From the NCBI GenBank assembly GCA_003987725.1, contig RXJH01000007.1, forward strand, positions 148,564 to 194,883: a DNA stretch of 46,320 nt, written 5' to 3'. Positions 9,992-19,664 of this stretch are shown piece by piece. Made by a program: the position numbers and the translations under genes. The DNA comes from Hyphomicrobium sp. GTDB lineage: Bacteria > Pseudomonadota > Alphaproteobacteria > Rhizobiales > Hyphomicrobiaceae. Positions within the stretch are counted from its first letter, which is position 1, and each line of letters begins with the position of its first letter. The notes under the pieces are model-generated. The model saw only the letters and a program-made list of their open reading frames with translations, was not told where the DNA came from and made no database searches.

Positions 9992-11403
9992 GAGGCCGCT
10001 CGCATCGCAATCCCGGGGAGCGACGCGACAAGACCTCGGAAGCTTTCACCACGAACTTCGAAATTCCGGAACTGATCGTAGCTCGCGCAAGCGGGCGATA
10101 GCAGCACGATCGGCTCTGCACCGTCGCTGGATTGAGCATCGCGCGATGCAGCCCACACCGCTTCGTCAAGTGTGCCGCTTCGAACGAACGGCACCTTGCC
10201 CTCGAGCGTTTGCGCGAATTCGTCGGCCGCTTCGCCGATCAGATAAGCCTTCGAGATACGATCGAAATACGGAACGAGGCTCGCGATGCCGCCAGCCTTG
10301 GGCTTGCCGCCGACAATCCAATAGATGTCGCGAGGAAATGAACTGAGCGCCTTCTCGGTGGAATCCGCATTCGTCGCCTTGCTGTCGTTGACGAAGAGCG
10401 TCTTGCCGAGACGGCCGATTTCTTCGAGCCGGTGCGGCAGTCCCGGGAACGACGACAACGCCCCCTGCCAATCGAGGTCCGTGGATCTGCCGAGCGCATT
10501 CAGGCACTCGCGCACGGCTGCAACCGCAGCCAGCGCATTCTGCCCGTTATGCCGCCCGCGCAGCGTCGGAATGCCTTTCAACGACCCGAGCTTGACGGCC
10601 AGCCCTTCGCGATTGCTGCACACGACCGTGTCGTCGAGCAAACTGTACCCCGGCGCAATGGACTTCTCCGCGCTGAAGGCAATCGCCGGTCCGGCAACGA
10701 TCCGCCGTCTGAGCATCGCCAATCCATACTCATCGTCGATGCCGACCGCCGCGATGTCGGCGCCCTGCACGATGCGTTCTTTTATGGCAGCGTAATTCTC
10801 GATCGTTCCATGTCGGTCGATATGGTCGGCCGTCACGTTGAGCATCACGCCGACTGTGGGCTCGAGCGTCGGCGTTAGGTCGATCTGAAACGACGACATT
10901 TCGATGACGTGAAACCGGCCGGGCTCCGGCGGATCGAGCGTCAGTATAGGCCGCCCGATATTACCGCCCATCTGCACGTCGAGCCCGGCATGCCGGAGAA
11001 TATGGGTGACAAGCGCCGTCGTCGTCGACTTGCCGTTGGTTCCGGTGATCGCGATGAACGGCGCGCCCGGCGAATGCAAAGCCCGCTCGCGCGTGAAAAT
11101 CTCGATATCGCCGATGATCTCGACGCCGTTCTCGCGCGCCTTTTTGACCGTCCAGTGCGGCTCGGGATGCGTTAATGGCACGCCGGGTGCCAGCACGAGA
11201 GCGGCGAACCTCGACCAGTCCGCGACGCTAAGGTCGGCGAGCAGAATATCCCTGGCAATCGCAGCATCGCGGGCAGGAACGCCATCGTCCCAGGCTTGTA
11301 CCGTGGCGCCGCCATCGCGCAGCGCCTCGGCAGCCGCGAGACCCGATGCCCCGAGCCCGAACACTGCAACGGATGTGCCTTGAAAAGACGTGGCGCGAAT
11401 CAT
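9988..11403 (-). CDS. murD: UDP-MurNAc-L-alanine--D-glutamate ligase MurD
   Basis: MurD adds D-glutamate to UDP-MurNAc-L-Ala. The 471-residue protein has a Rossmann-like N-terminus (VAVFGLGASGLAAAEAL), the P-loop GTNGKSTTTALVTHIL, the MSSFQIDLTPTL segment, the NVTADHIDRHGT motif, and the FVNDSKATNADST motif characteristic of MurD. The ATG at 11401-11403 is 37 bases after mraY. Confidence 0.97.
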   Translation of the reverse strand: MIRATSFQGTSVAVFGLGASGLAAAEALRDGGATVQAWDDGVPARDAAIARDILLADLSVADWSRFAALVLAPGVPLTHPEPHWTVKKARENGVEIIGDIEIFTRERALHSPGAPFIAITGTNGKSTTTALVTHILRHAGLDVQMGGNIGRPILTLDPPEPGRFHVIEMSSFQIDLTPTLEPTVGVMLNVTADHIDRHGTIENYAAIKERIVQGADIAAVGIDDEYGLAMLRRRIVAGPAIAFSAEKSIAPGYSLLDDTVVCSNREGLAVKLGSLKGIPTLRGRHNGQNALAAVAAVRECLNALGRSTDLDWQGALSSFPGLPHRLEEIGRLGKTLFVNDSKATNADSTEKALSSFPRDIYWIVGGKPKAGGIASLVPYFDRISKAYLIGEAADEFAQTLEGKVPFVRSGTLDEAVWAASRDAQSSDGAEPIVLLSPACASYDQFRNFEVRGESFRGLVASLPGIAMRAAS

Positions 11404-11440
11404 TGGCCCGACTCTATCGCATGTCGCGTCGTTTGGCGTC

Positions 11441-12523
11441 CTAGCGCAGCTTCAGCGTCGAAAGGCCGATGAGCGCCAGAATGACCGAAATGATCCAGAA
11501 CCGGATGACGACCGTCGATTCCTTCCACCCCTTCTGTTCGTAGTGGTGATGTAGCGGCGCCATCTTGAACACGCGTTTTCCCGTCCATCTGAACGACAAA
11601 ACCTGAATGATGACGGACAGCGTCTCGAGCACGAAAAGACCGCCGACCACCGCCAGCACAATCTCGTGCTTGATCGCCACCGCGATCGCGCCAAGCGTGC
11701 CGCCAAGCGCCAGCGAACCGGTGTCGCCCATGAAGATCATGGCAGGCGGCGCATTGAACCACAGAAATCCGAGACCAGCGCCAATGAGCGCGCCGCAAAT
11801 GACCGAGAGTTCGCCCGTGCCCGGCACATGATGGATTTGCAGATAGCCCGCGAACTTCGCGTTACCGGAAAGATAAGCGATCACGCCGAACGTCGCCGCC
11901 GCGATCATCACGGGAACGATGGCCAAACCATCCAGACCGTCCGTTAGGTTGACGGCATTTCCCGCACCCGCGATCACAAGCACGGCCATCACCACGAAAA
12001 ACGGCCCGAGATTGATGACGAAGTCTTTGAAGAACGGGAATGTCAGATCGGTGCTGAGCCCTTTCGGGCTGAGCATCATCAGCGCGAACCCGGCAATAGC
12101 CGCGACGAGCAATTCAAGCAGGAACCGGATACGGCCGGAGAAGCCCGCCGTCGTGCGCTTCGTCACCTTGAGAAAGTCGTCATAGAAACCGATGGCGCCG
12201 TAAGAAAGCGCCACGCCGAGCACGACCCAAATGTAGCCGTTGGAAAGCTGCGCCCAAAGCAGCGTCGATACCGTGACTCCCGCGAGGATCATCAGCCCGC
12301 CCATCGTCGGCGTGCCGCGCTTCAACAGATGCGACTGCGGCCCATCCGTCCTGATGGGCTGGCCCTTACCCTGCTTGAGGCGAAGAAGATCGATGATCGC
12401 AGGCCCGAACATCAGGACAAACAGCAGCGCGGTGAAGATCGCACCGCCGGTCCGGAAGGTGATGTACCGGAATACGTTCAGCGCACTGATCTGATCGGCG
12501 AAATTGACGAGCTCGTAGAGCAT
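11441..12523 (-). CDS. mraY: Phospho-N-acetylmuramoyl-pentapeptide transferase MraY
   Basis: MraY moves phospho-MurNAc-pentapeptide from UDP to undecaprenyl phosphate, forming lipid I in the inner membrane. The 360-residue polytopic protein has the usual length. It shows GTPTMGG, the catalytic aspartate segments DDFLKVTKR and [13 protein letters not shown], and the cytoplasmic histidine loop [11 protein letters not shown]. About ten membrane spans can be counted from the hydrophobic runs. It lies between murF and murD. Confidence 0.97.
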   Translation of the reverse strand: MLYELVNFADQISALNVFRYITFRTGGAIFTALLFVLMFGPAIIDLLRLKQGKGQPIRTDGPQSHLLKRGTPTMGGLMILAGVTVSTLLWAQLSNGYIWVVLGVALSYGAIGFYDDFLKVTKRTTAGFSGRIRFLLELLVAAIAGFALMMLSPKGLSTDLTFPFFKDFVINLGPFFVVMAVLVIAGAGNAVNLTDGLDGLAIVPVMIAAATFGVIAYLSGNAKFAGYLQIHHVPGTGELSVICGALIGAGLGFLWFNAPPAMIFMGDTGSLALGGTLGAIAVAIKHEIVLAVVGGLFVLETLSVIIQVLSFRWTGKRVFKMAPLHHHYEQKGWKESTVVIRFWIISVILALIGLSTLKLR

Positions 12524-12557
12524 GCGGTGAAAACTTCCCCCTTATGATCAACGCCGC

Positions 12558-13979
12558 CTAGGCAGCGGGCTCGTCGTTTCCAAATTGCGTCTTGAGCGCC
12601 GCGACCACGGGACCGAGGCGCGTTCCGTTGGATGCCTTGACCATCACGACATCTCCCGCACGAAGATTTTCGGCAAGTGCGGTTCCGATTGTCGCGGACG
12701 TCAAAGCGTAGCCGCCTTTCTTGGCCGCGGGTAGGGCGTCGTAAAGACCTTTCATATGCGGTCCGCAGGCAAAAACCAGATCGACGTCCGCCTCGTCAAC
12801 CGCGCCTTTTAGGCCCGTATGAAGCGCGGGGGCCTCGCTGCCAAGCTCCAGCATGTCGCCGAGGACGGCAATACGCCGCGAATATTTGGCCCTCGGCACT
12901 GCAGCAAGCGTTGCCAGAGCGGCCCGCATCGAGGCCGGATTTGCGTTGTAGCTCTCATCGATAAGCAGCGCCTGCCCATCGCCAATATGGAGCGTACAGC
13001 GCGCCCCACGCCCGCTCGGAGGAGCGAGGCTTTGAAGCGCGCTGAGCCCCTTTTGAACGTCGGCACCGACGGAATAAAGCGCCGCCGCCACGGCCAGCGC
13101 ATTTTCGGCGATGTGCCGCCCAGGCATCGCAAGATGAACGGGAAAGCTGCCGCCGCCGCGGATGGCGACTGTCATGTCGCTGCCGTTGTCCGATGCGGTG
13201 AAATTCGCTCCCTGCACGTCGGCCCGGTCATCGAATCCGAAGGTCATCGGCTTGGCGCCGAGCTTTTCCGCGATTGTCCTGAGCCGGCTCGCATGCGGGT
13301 TGTCTAATTTGATGATCGCCGCGCCACCCGGCGCCAGCCCCTCGAAGATCTCGCCCTTGGCATCCGCAATGGCTTCGACCGAGGGAAAATGCTCGAGGTG
13401 TACCGGTTCGACCGTCGTGATGATTGCAGCATCGGGCCTGACCATCTTCGTCAGCGGCCGGATCTCGCCCGCGTGATTCATCCCGATTTCGAACACGCCG
13501 AATTTCGTCTCGCGCGGCATTCGCGCGAGCGTCAGCGGAACACCCCAGTGATTGTTATAGGATTTCTCCGACGCATGCGTTGCACCGAGCAGTGACAGGC
13601 ACGCCCGCAGCATCTCCTTGGTGCCGGTCTTGCCCGCACTTCCCGTCACACCGACGATGCGCGCATCGGCAGCAAGTCGCTTGCGCGCCGCCACACCCAA
13701 GGCTTCAAGCCCCGAAAGCGTATCCGCCACTCTGAACAGCGCGCCTTCGCCGGGTTGACGCGTATAGGTCTCGCTGACCAGCGCCGCGGAGGCACCCGCC
13801 TTGAAGGCCGCCGAAACGAAATCGTGCCCGTCGCGCTGATCCTTGAGCGCCACGAAAAGATCGCCCGGCTGCAACGAACGCGTATCGATGGAAACGCCGG
13901 AAATGGCTTCGCCCGTCCCGCCTTCGGTATCGGTCGAGAGCGCGGCGCTCAATTCGGAAGAGGACCAGAGTGGATGCAT
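12558..13979 (-). CDS. murF: UDP-MurNAc-tripeptide--D-Ala-D-Ala ligase MurF
   Basis: MurF adds the D-Ala-D-Ala dipeptide made by Ddl to the UDP-MurNAc-tripeptide. I use the ATG at 13979, giving 473 residues that start MHPLWSSSEL. Seven bases separate it from the murE stop. The longer open frame would run into murE and carries no conserved sequence. Motifs seen are the P-loop VTGSAGKTGTKEM, the NHAGEI segment, EPVHLEHF, and IDESYNANPASMRAAL with the family's conserved NANP. Confidence 0.96.
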   Translation of the reverse strand: MHPLWSSSELSAALSTDTEGGTGEAISGVSIDTRSLQPGDLFVALKDQRDGHDFVSAAFKAGASAALVSETYTRQPGEGALFRVADTLSGLEALGVAARKRLAADARIVGVTGSAGKTGTKEMLRACLSLLGATHASEKSYNNHWGVPLTLARMPRETKFGVFEIGMNHAGEIRPLTKMVRPDAAIITTVEPVHLEHFPSVEAIADAKGEIFEGLAPGGAAIIKLDNPHASRLRTIAEKLGAKPMTFGFDDRADVQGANFTASDNGSDMTVAIRGGGSFPVHLAMPGRHIAENALAVAAALYSVGADVQKGLSALQSLAPPSGRGARCTLHIGDGQALLIDESYNANPASMRAALATLAAVPRAKYSRRIAVLGDMLELGSEAPALHTGLKGAVDEADVDLVFACGPHMKGLYDALPAAKKGGYALTSATIGTALAENLRAGDVVMVKASNGTRLGPVVAALKTQFGNDEPAA

Positions 13980-13986
13980 CAGATCG

Positions 13987-15432
13987 TCAACTCGCGAGCG
14001 CCCGCCGGATTTCATCGTGATCGGAAAACGGCACGATGCGATCGCCGATGATCTGGCCGGTTTCGTGGCCCTTTCCGGCCACAAGCACGACATCCCCGGG
14101 AGACATCATTTTCACCGCCGTCGCAATAGCTTCTCCGCGATCCCCGATTTCGCGCGCGCCGGTCGCCCCGGCAAGAATTTCCTTGCGAATCTGCGCCGGG
14201 ACTTCGCTGCGCGGGTTGTCGTCGGTCACGATCGTGATGTCGGCGCGCTCGACGGAAATCCGCCCCATGATCGGCCGCTTGCCCTTGTCGCGATCGCCGC
14301 CGCACCCGAATACCGAAATCAGCCGCCCTGTTGCGAAAGGCCGGCACGCATCGAGCGCCGCCGCCAGCGCTTCCGGCTTATGCGCATAATCGACGATCGT
14401 CAGACCGCCGTTTCGCTCGCCGATGATTTCGAGCCGTCCGGGTACGCCCTTGAGGCAGCCGAGCGCCGCGAGAACCGCGCCTGTCTCTTCGCCGACCGCA
14501 ATCGCGAGCCCCGCCGCAACCAGTGCATTCTCCACCTGATAGGCGCCGACGAGCGGCAGCTCGACAGTGTAAGTTTTGCCGCCCGCATCGATGCCGATGT
14601 TTTGCCGGAAGCCCTCGCGCGTCAGCGACGTGCGCGTCAGCGTCTCTCCCAGTGCCCCGACCGTCAGCACACGCAGCCCCCGCGCGTTGGCCGCGGCGAG
14701 AACCTCCTTCGCATACGCACCGTCGGCGTTGATCACCGCCGGCTGACCGGGTTTCAGAAGCTCCCTGAAAAGCCTGAGCTTCGCATCGAGATACGCTTCG
14801 ACCGTCGGATGATAATCCATGTGATCGCGGCCGAGATTCGTGAACGCCGCAGCCGCAAGCTCCACGCCATCGAGACGGTGCTGATCGAGCCCATGCGACG
14901 ACGCTTCGAACGCGAGATGCGTCACGCCTTCGTCCGCCAATGCCGCAAGCGTCGCATGCAGCGTGACTGGATCGGGCGTCGTCAATGAACCGTAGACCGC
15001 GCCTCCCGGCTTCACGATGCCGACCGTCCCGATCGACGCGGCGCTATGGCCGAGAGCCGAAAAGATCTGCCGTGTGAAATCCGCAACCGACGTCTTGCCG
15101 CTCGTGCCCGTAACGGCAACCGCGCACGCGGGCTGCCTCCCAGCAAGTTTGGCCGCGATTTTTGCGAGCGCGGCGCGCGGATTGTCGACTTCGATCAGGG
15201 CAACACCCGGCGGTACCGTCACGCCCTTGTTCCGGCCGACGATGACTGCAGCAGCCCCCCGCGCAACGGCATCGGGAACGAATGACGCGCCATCGACCTT
15301 GGTGCCGGGAAGTCCGGCGAAAATCGCACCCGGCCTGACGGCGGCGCTCGCCGCGGTAATGCCCGTGACCTGGACATCCCCTGCGCCCGGCGGCAATTCG
15401 ATACCGGCTGGAAGCACATCGCTAAGCCGCAT
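13987..15432 (-). CDS. murE: UDP-MurNAc-L-Ala-D-Glu--meso-DAP ligase MurE
   Basis: MurE adds the third stem residue. The P-loop VTGTSGKTSVADFT and the segment EASSHGLDQHRLDG are typical. The substrate-specificity motif DNPR is present (TDDNPRSEVPAQI), which in this family marks meso-diaminopimelate rather than lysine, as expected for a Gram-negative cell wall. At 481 residues the length is normal. It starts 108 bases after the ftsI stop, the widest gap in the cluster; I see no clear promoter or terminator there. Confidence 0.97.
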   Translation of the reverse strand: MRLSDVLPAGIELPPGAGDVQVTGITAASAAVRPGAIFAGLPGTKVDGASFVPDAVARGAAAVIVGRNKGVTVPPGVALIEVDNPRAALAKIAAKLAGRQPACAVAVTGTSGKTSVADFTRQIFSALGHSAASIGTVGIVKPGGAVYGSLTTPDPVTLHATLAALADEGVTHLAFEASSHGLDQHRLDGVELAAAAFTNLGRDHMDYHPTVEAYLDAKLRLFRELLKPGQPAVINADGAYAKEVLAAANARGLRVLTVGALGETLTRTSLTREGFRQNIGIDAGGKTYTVELPLVGAYQVENALVAAGLAIAVGEETGAVLAALGCLKGVPGRLEIIGERNGGLTIVDYAHKPEALAAALDACRPFATGRLISVFGCGGDRDKGKRPIMGRISVERADITIVTDDNPRSEVPAQIRKEILAGATGAREIGDRGEAIATAVKMMSPGDVVLVAGKGHETGQIIGDRIVPFSDHDEIRRALAS

Positions 15433-15540
15433 GGCCCCGCTTATCGCCCTCTGTTCGTCTCACCCGTCGTTTGGCTCGGAGCTTGATACGGGCCCTCGTC
15501 GAGGCCGTCAAATGCGGCCGAAAGTGGCTTCATCGATATG

Positions 15541-17253
15541 TCATTGACGAGCCGTGGCGAATTCAGGCGCAACGCCGAGCTGCGCTGCGACGCGCGCGAT
15601 CAGCTCCCCGGTCACGGGTGCGGCGTTCGTGCCGCCCGTCCGGTGGCCCTTGGTGTCCGGGATGCCCTTCGGCTCGAATAGCACGACGAACGTCAGATAC
15701 TGCGGATCGTCCGTCGGAAACGCGGCGAGAAACGAGGAAATGACGGCATTGGACGTATATCCCCCCTTGCTCGCGATATCGGCAGTGCCGGTCTTGCCGC
15801 CGACCCGGTAGCCAGGCACGTCCGCTTTCCCGCCCGTGCCATCCTTATCGACGACGTTGGCGCGCATCAGCTCAGCCATTTCGCGCGATGTCGCAGCACT
15901 GATCACCGGTTTGCCATCGGCGGTCCCAGCGTCGAATTTTCGCAAGAACGTCGGATGCACGGTCTTTCCGCCATTGAAAAGCGTCGCAGCGGCAGCCGCG
16001 AACTGCAGCGGCGCGACCGCAATGCCATGCCCGAACGAAGCGGTGATTGTGGTCGCCCGGTTCCACCGCGAAGGAACCTGTGGCGTCGCGATCGTCCCGG
16101 CCTCCGTCTGCATCGGCTCAAGGATGCCAGCCTTCTTCAGAAATGCTTGCAGCTTCTCCGGCCCCGCCTCCAGCGCCAGCATGCCGGCGCCGACGTTCGA
16201 TGAGTGCGTGAAAACTTCCGTGACCGTCAGCGGCCGGCGGGACGGATGCATGTCCGTCACCGTAAACCGTCCGGCTTCGAGGGGCTGCCGCACGTCGAGA
16301 ACGGTATCGGGCTTCGCCAGTCCCTCATCAAATGCCATGGCAAGCGTGAGCGTCTTGAACACCGAGCCAAGCTCGTAGGTCCCGCCCGTCATGCGATCGA
16401 TGTGTTTGTCGTCGAGCGCCTGCATCGGCCAGCTGGGATCGACTTGGGGCAGCGATGCGCTCGCGAGAATTTCGCCCGTCTTGATATTGAGAATTGCGCC
16501 AGCCGCGCCTTCGGGCTGATAGCGCCGCATCGCGTCGTCGAGTTCGTCTTCGAGCGCGTGCTGAACGCCGAGATCGAGCGAGAGGCGCACCGGCGGACGA
16601 TTGGAAAGCACCGCCGAGTGCACCGGATCGACGCCGACTTTGTCATCGATATATTTCTCGATGCCGGCAACGCCACGGTTGTCGACATCGACATAGCCGA
16701 GCGCGTGTCCGGCCATCTTGCCGCCGGGATACGCACGCTTCAGCTCATAACGGAACGAAACGCCCGGCAACCCGAGATCGTGGACCTTTTGCGCAATGGC
16801 AGGCGACACGCCTCGGCGTACCCAGACGAACCGGCGCGACCGGTCCGACAGCGCGCGCATCAGTTCGGACGAATTGAGATCGGGCAGCACGGTTGAAAGT
16901 TTTTCGACGACCTCGTCGCGATCGAGGACGACGCCTGGATCGGCGAAGATCGACGGGGCCTCGAGATCCGTCGCGAGCAAACGCCCATTGCGATCGACGA
17001 TGTCGGGACGGCTGAAGCTCGTCGCCGCGACTGGCTCCGAGATCGCCAGCGCGATATCCGAATGCCGTCCGGCCGCCAACACGAGAAGCTGCACGCCAAC
17101 GACCGCGAATGCGGAAAACAAAACGCCATAGACGGCCGCTTCCGCGCGTCGCCGCGTCTGGCCCATGCCCGTTACCGCGTGCGTTCCGGTGCCTCGGATC
17201 ACGTGCTGCGCGCCAGCGCCTCCGATCAGAAAGTCTGCGCGATCACCGGCCAT
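15541..17253 (-). CDS. ftsI: Septal transpeptidase FtsI (PBP3)
   Basis: FtsI is the class B penicillin-binding protein that cross-links septal peptidoglycan with FtsW. I choose the ATG at 17253 (570 residues), which overlaps the ftsL stop by 11 bases; the open frame extends into ftsL without conservation. One N-terminal membrane span is seen (AVYGVLFSAFAVVGVQLLVL). A dimerisation domain follows with the RPDIVDRNGRLLA motif. The transpeptidase motifs are SVFK at about 297-300 (active-site Ser), SSN at 351-353 and KTGT at 487-490. The membrane topology places the catalytic part in the periplasm. Confidence 0.95.
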   Translation of the reverse strand: MAGDRADFLIGGAGAQHVIRGTGTHAVTGMGQTRRRAEAAVYGVLFSAFAVVGVQLLVLAAGRHSDIALAISEPVAATSFSRPDIVDRNGRLLATDLEAPSIFADPGVVLDRDEVVEKLSTVLPDLNSSELMRALSDRSRRFVWVRRGVSPAIAQKVHDLGLPGVSFRYELKRAYPGGKMAGHALGYVDVDNRGVAGIEKYIDDKVGVDPVHSAVLSNRPPVRLSLDLGVQHALEDELDDAMRRYQPEGAAGAILNIKTGEILASASLPQVDPSWPMQALDDKHIDRMTGGTYELGSVFKTLTLAMAFDEGLAKPDTVLDVRQPLEAGRFTVTDMHPSRRPLTVTEVFTHSSNVGAGMLALEAGPEKLQAFLKKAGILEPMQTEAGTIATPQVPSRWNRATTITASFGHGIAVAPLQFAAAAATLFNGGKTVHPTFLRKFDAGTADGKPVISAATSREMAELMRANVVDKDGTGGKADVPGYRVGGKTGTADIASKGGYTSNAVISSFLAAFPTDDPQYLTFVVLFEPKGIPDTKGHRTGGTNAAPVTGELIARVAAQLGVAPEFATARQ

Positions 17254-17542
17254 TGGCGCTGCCCTGGCGCTCGCTGAGTTCGGACACTTCCCGTCCATGC
17301 TGGAATTGCTCGGCCCTCGGCGGTCCAAGCCCGAGCCGCCGTGCCAGCTCATCGATTCGATCGGGACGCGCGAGCGTGCTGCGCTCTGCCTTCAAAACGG
17401 CGATGTCGCTGCGAGCACGATCTGCCTGTCGCTCCTTCGCCTGAAGCTCGGCCTCGAGGCGGCGCGTGTCGTAGTTCAATGCATAAAGAAGCAGCGCACT
17501 GGCGACTGCAAAAAAGAAGGCGGCAACATTCAAGAGACGCAT
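17243..17542 (-). CDS. ftsL: Cell division protein FtsL
   Basis: This is a short bitopic protein of 99 residues. A single N-terminal membrane span (LLNVAAFFFAVASALLLYAL) is followed by a heptad-like segment (RRLEAELQAKERQADRARSD, then IAVLKAER) that should form the coiled coil with FtsB. FtsL sequences are poorly conserved, so the call rests on size, topology, coiled coil and its position between rsmH and ftsI. The 3' end overlaps ftsI by 11 bases. FtsL is known to activate FtsWI through the FtsQLB complex. Confidence 0.88.
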   Translation of the reverse strand: MRLLNVAAFFFAVASALLLYALNYDTRRLEAELQAKERQADRARSDIAVLKAERSTLARPDRIDELARRLGLGPPRAEQFQHGREVSELSERQGSANGR

Positions 17543-17582
17543 TTTGATACAATTCCCGTTCAGCTTGTCTCCAAGCTCAGCA

Positions 17583-18617
17583 TTATCGGTGTCGAGGAAC
17601 CCCCAATGCGTCCAGATCCAAGGGCCAAACCGCAGCGTCCGTGCGGGTTGCGGCCCGCAAACGTGCAGACCGTGAACGAGGGTTCACATCCAATTCACCT
17701 TTAGAAGGTGTTAACGGGCGTGAGTTAACAATTCGGAAACTTGGCTCGCGCGATTTTATCGATTCCGGCGGTAGATGCCGGGAAGCACCGGCCGTCCGCC
17801 CGCTCCGCTCGGTGAGGAATTTCTTTACGATCCGGTCTTCGAGACTGTGAAAGCTGACGACGACCAGCCGCCCGCCGGGCTTCAAGATCCGCTCCGCCGC
17901 CGAGAGCGCGTTTGCGAGTTCGCCAAGCTCGTCGTTGACGAAAATCCGGAGCGCCTGAAACGTCCGCGTCGCCGGATGCCGCCCGTCGATCTTGCGGCCG
18001 TGAAAAACGCGCGAGACCGTATCGGCGAGTTCGAGCGTCCGCGAATACTTCGTCTCCTCCCTCCGCTTGACGATGGCGCGAGCGATCGCGCGCGAGCGAT
18101 GCTCTTCGCCGAACGTGTAAATCACGTCGGCGATTTCTTCTTCTTCCGCCGTATTGAGAAAATCCGCAGCGCTCATGCCGGAAACCGACATCCGCATGTC
18201 GAGCGGCCCGTCGGATTGGAATGAAAACCCGCGCTCGGCATCGTCGAGCTGCATCGACGATACGCCGATATCGAGAACGACGCCGTCGACCTGTTCACCC
18301 GGAAGGTTCTCGCGAACTGCGTCTTCCATCTGGCTGAACGGCGAGTGGATAAGCTTCAGCCGTCCACCGGCTTCTTCGAGCAATGACGTAGCGTTGGCGA
18401 TTGCGGTCGGGTCGCGATCGAGCGCGAGCACGTTGCAGTTGGCGGCGCCGAGAATGGCACGCGTATACCCGCCCGCACCGAACGTGCCGTCGATGTAGGT
18501 TTCGCTGTCCTTCGGTGCAAGCGTCTCGAGAACTTCCGAGACGAGCACGGGAATGTGGCGCGAAGGCTTTTCAGCCGGCCCCTGCGAGGCTCCCTCTGCC
18601 CCGCCACCGCGCGTCAT
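17583..18617 (-). CDS. rsmH: 16S rRNA (cytosine-N4)-methyltransferase RsmH
   Basis: RsmH (MraW) methylates N4 of C1402 in 16S rRNA using S-adenosylmethionine. The 344-residue protein has HIPVLVSEVLETL, the SAM-binding GTFGAGGYTRAIL motif, DGVVLDIGVSSMQLDDAERG, and the C-terminal SFHSLEDRIVKKFL segment. All are hallmarks of the family. The start overlaps the mraZ stop by four bases (ATGA). The N-terminal 20 residues are low-complexity and unconserved, so a slightly later start is conceivable but no better codon is seen. Confidence 0.96.
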   Translation of the reverse strand: MTRGGGAEGASQGPAEKPSRHIPVLVSEVLETLAPKDSETYIDGTFGAGGYTRAILGAANCNVLALDRDPTAIANATSLLEEAGGRLKLIHSPFSQMEDAVRENLPGEQVDGVVLDIGVSSMQLDDAERGFSFQSDGPLDMRMSVSGMSAADFLNTAEEEEIADVIYTFGEEHRSRAIARAIVKRREETKYSRTLELADTVSRVFHGRKIDGRHPATRTFQALRIFVNDELGELANALSAAERILKPGGRLVVVSFHSLEDRIVKKFLTERSGRTAGASRHLPPESIKSREPSFRIVNSRPLTPSKGELDVNPRSRSARLRAATRTDAAVWPLDLDALGVPRHR

Positions 18618-19117
18618 TCCCGTGCCCCCTCGTCGCCGCCGTCACTTGACGGGCGGCTCCCCGCTGCAAAAAGTTTCCGCGTTACCTGGACCTTGCTTCG
18701 CGCCTCGGCGCGGCGGGCTTCGAAGAGTTTGGGCTCCCACATCTGGAATTTTTCACCAAGTCCAACAAACGAGACGGCGGCGTCCAGGTTGGCGTGGGCA
18801 CGAAGGTTTTCAGGAAGGACGATGCGGCCGTCGCCATCGATCGAGAGAACCTGGACGTCGCCGTAGAGTGCGACAGACAGCTCATCGCGCTCATCCGAAT
18901 AGTCCGGCAAGCCCGCGAGAAGCCCGTCGATTTTCTTTGCAAGTCTTTCGCCGCCTGCATCGAGTGCTTGAGCGTCGAGCGAGGGGTAGCAGTAGAGACC
19001 GCCTGCGATGCCGCCGGCATACCCGTCGCGCTCGAGGACAGCGCGGAACGAGGCTGGAATGGAAACCCTGCCTTTGGCGTCGATCTTGTTTGTGAATGTC
19101 GAGACAAAGCGGTCCAT
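18614..19117 (-). CDS. mraZ: Transcriptional regulator MraZ
   Basis: MraZ is a DNA-binding protein with two SpoVT-AbrB domains that in E. coli represses its own dcw operon. The 167-residue product shows the first repeat (NKIDAKGRVSIPASFRAVL) and the second (LSIDGDGRIVLPENLRAHA). The C-terminal extension of about 25 residues is charged and probably disordered. GAGGG abuts the ATG, which is closer than ideal. A long leader of over 200 bases upstream carries TGGGA repeats that may be MraZ sites. It is the first gene of the cluster. Confidence 0.95.
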   Translation of the reverse strand: MDRFVSTFTNKIDAKGRVSIPASFRAVLERDGYAGGIAGGLYCYPSLDAQALDAGGERLAKKIDGLLAGLPDYSDERDELSVALYGDVQVLSIDGDGRIVLPENLRAHANLDAAVSFVGLGEKFQMWEPKLFEARRAEARSKVQVTRKLFAAGSRPSSDGGDEGARE

Positions 19118-19664
19118 CCCTCAGCTAACGGTTTTCGTCCTCCACTCAGCTACTGGCTACGCTTTGTCTGCCTGGCCCCCGGCTCCCCGCAGCGGAACCG
19201 CCGAACCAAAAATGAGATCCTTCTTTTCGGACGGCGGGAGCAGAGAGCGCCCGTGTCGCCCGAAATACTCAAGTAAGGGGCCGTGGCGGTCGCTCGGATT
19301 TGGGCCCTCTACCAAATCGGCGCCCGGCCACGGTGTCCTGCCCGGTGCGGACGGGCCTTTATGGGATCGCATGGGATTTGATGGTCGTCAACGGAATATT
19401 AAGGATATTTCGTGGTGCGAAGCGGAATTGCATCATCTGTCCACAACCGCGGCACTTCCGATCATAAAGTAAAAAATGAATAGAGCGGCATAAAATTATG
19501 AAAATTAAAGATTTTTATGAATAGAATTAGCAGTAACGCAGACCTGATTTGAAGCTTTCGGGGAAGAGCGCATCCTTTGCGCAGAAGGCGAGGCGGGGCG
19601 CTCCGATTGTCCGGTGCCAAAGGCCATCGACCACTTTGGCGCCACAACATCAGCAGGTGCCGAC
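19118..19664. other. Divergent intergenic region between mraZ and the DUF2189 gene
   Basis: About 550 bases separate two divergent genes. The half nearest mraZ is GC-rich and is probably the long mraZ leader. The centre (about 19455-19550) is clearly AT-rich, with runs such as aaaattatgaaaattaaag, and is the likely promoter zone for both directions. A small frame on the minus strand (19157-19372) lacks a credible start signal and similarity, so I leave it out. TGGGA repeats at 19362-19386 are listed separately. Confidence 0.45.
19362..19386 (+). promoter_or_regulatory. TGGGA direct repeats, possible MraZ boxes
   Basis: Two exact TGGGA pentamers start at 19362 and 19372, and a partial one (TGGTC) starts at 19382, so the period is exactly 10 bases. 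Published MraZ sites are TGGGN repeats with 5-base spacers, which fits. The repeats read on the plus strand, opposite to mraZ, and lie about 245 bases upstream of its ATG, next to a TTGACG hexamer (19386-19391, minus). The orientation is the main reason for doubt. Confidence 0.35.

Noticed and set aside
17707-17726. TTAAC repeats inside rsmH as CtrA sites
   Set aside because: The spacing is ten bases and the stretch is coding.
19157-19372. A 71-codon leader peptide upstream of mraZ
   Set aside because: It has no credible ribosome binding site, a low-complexity product and no known counterpart.
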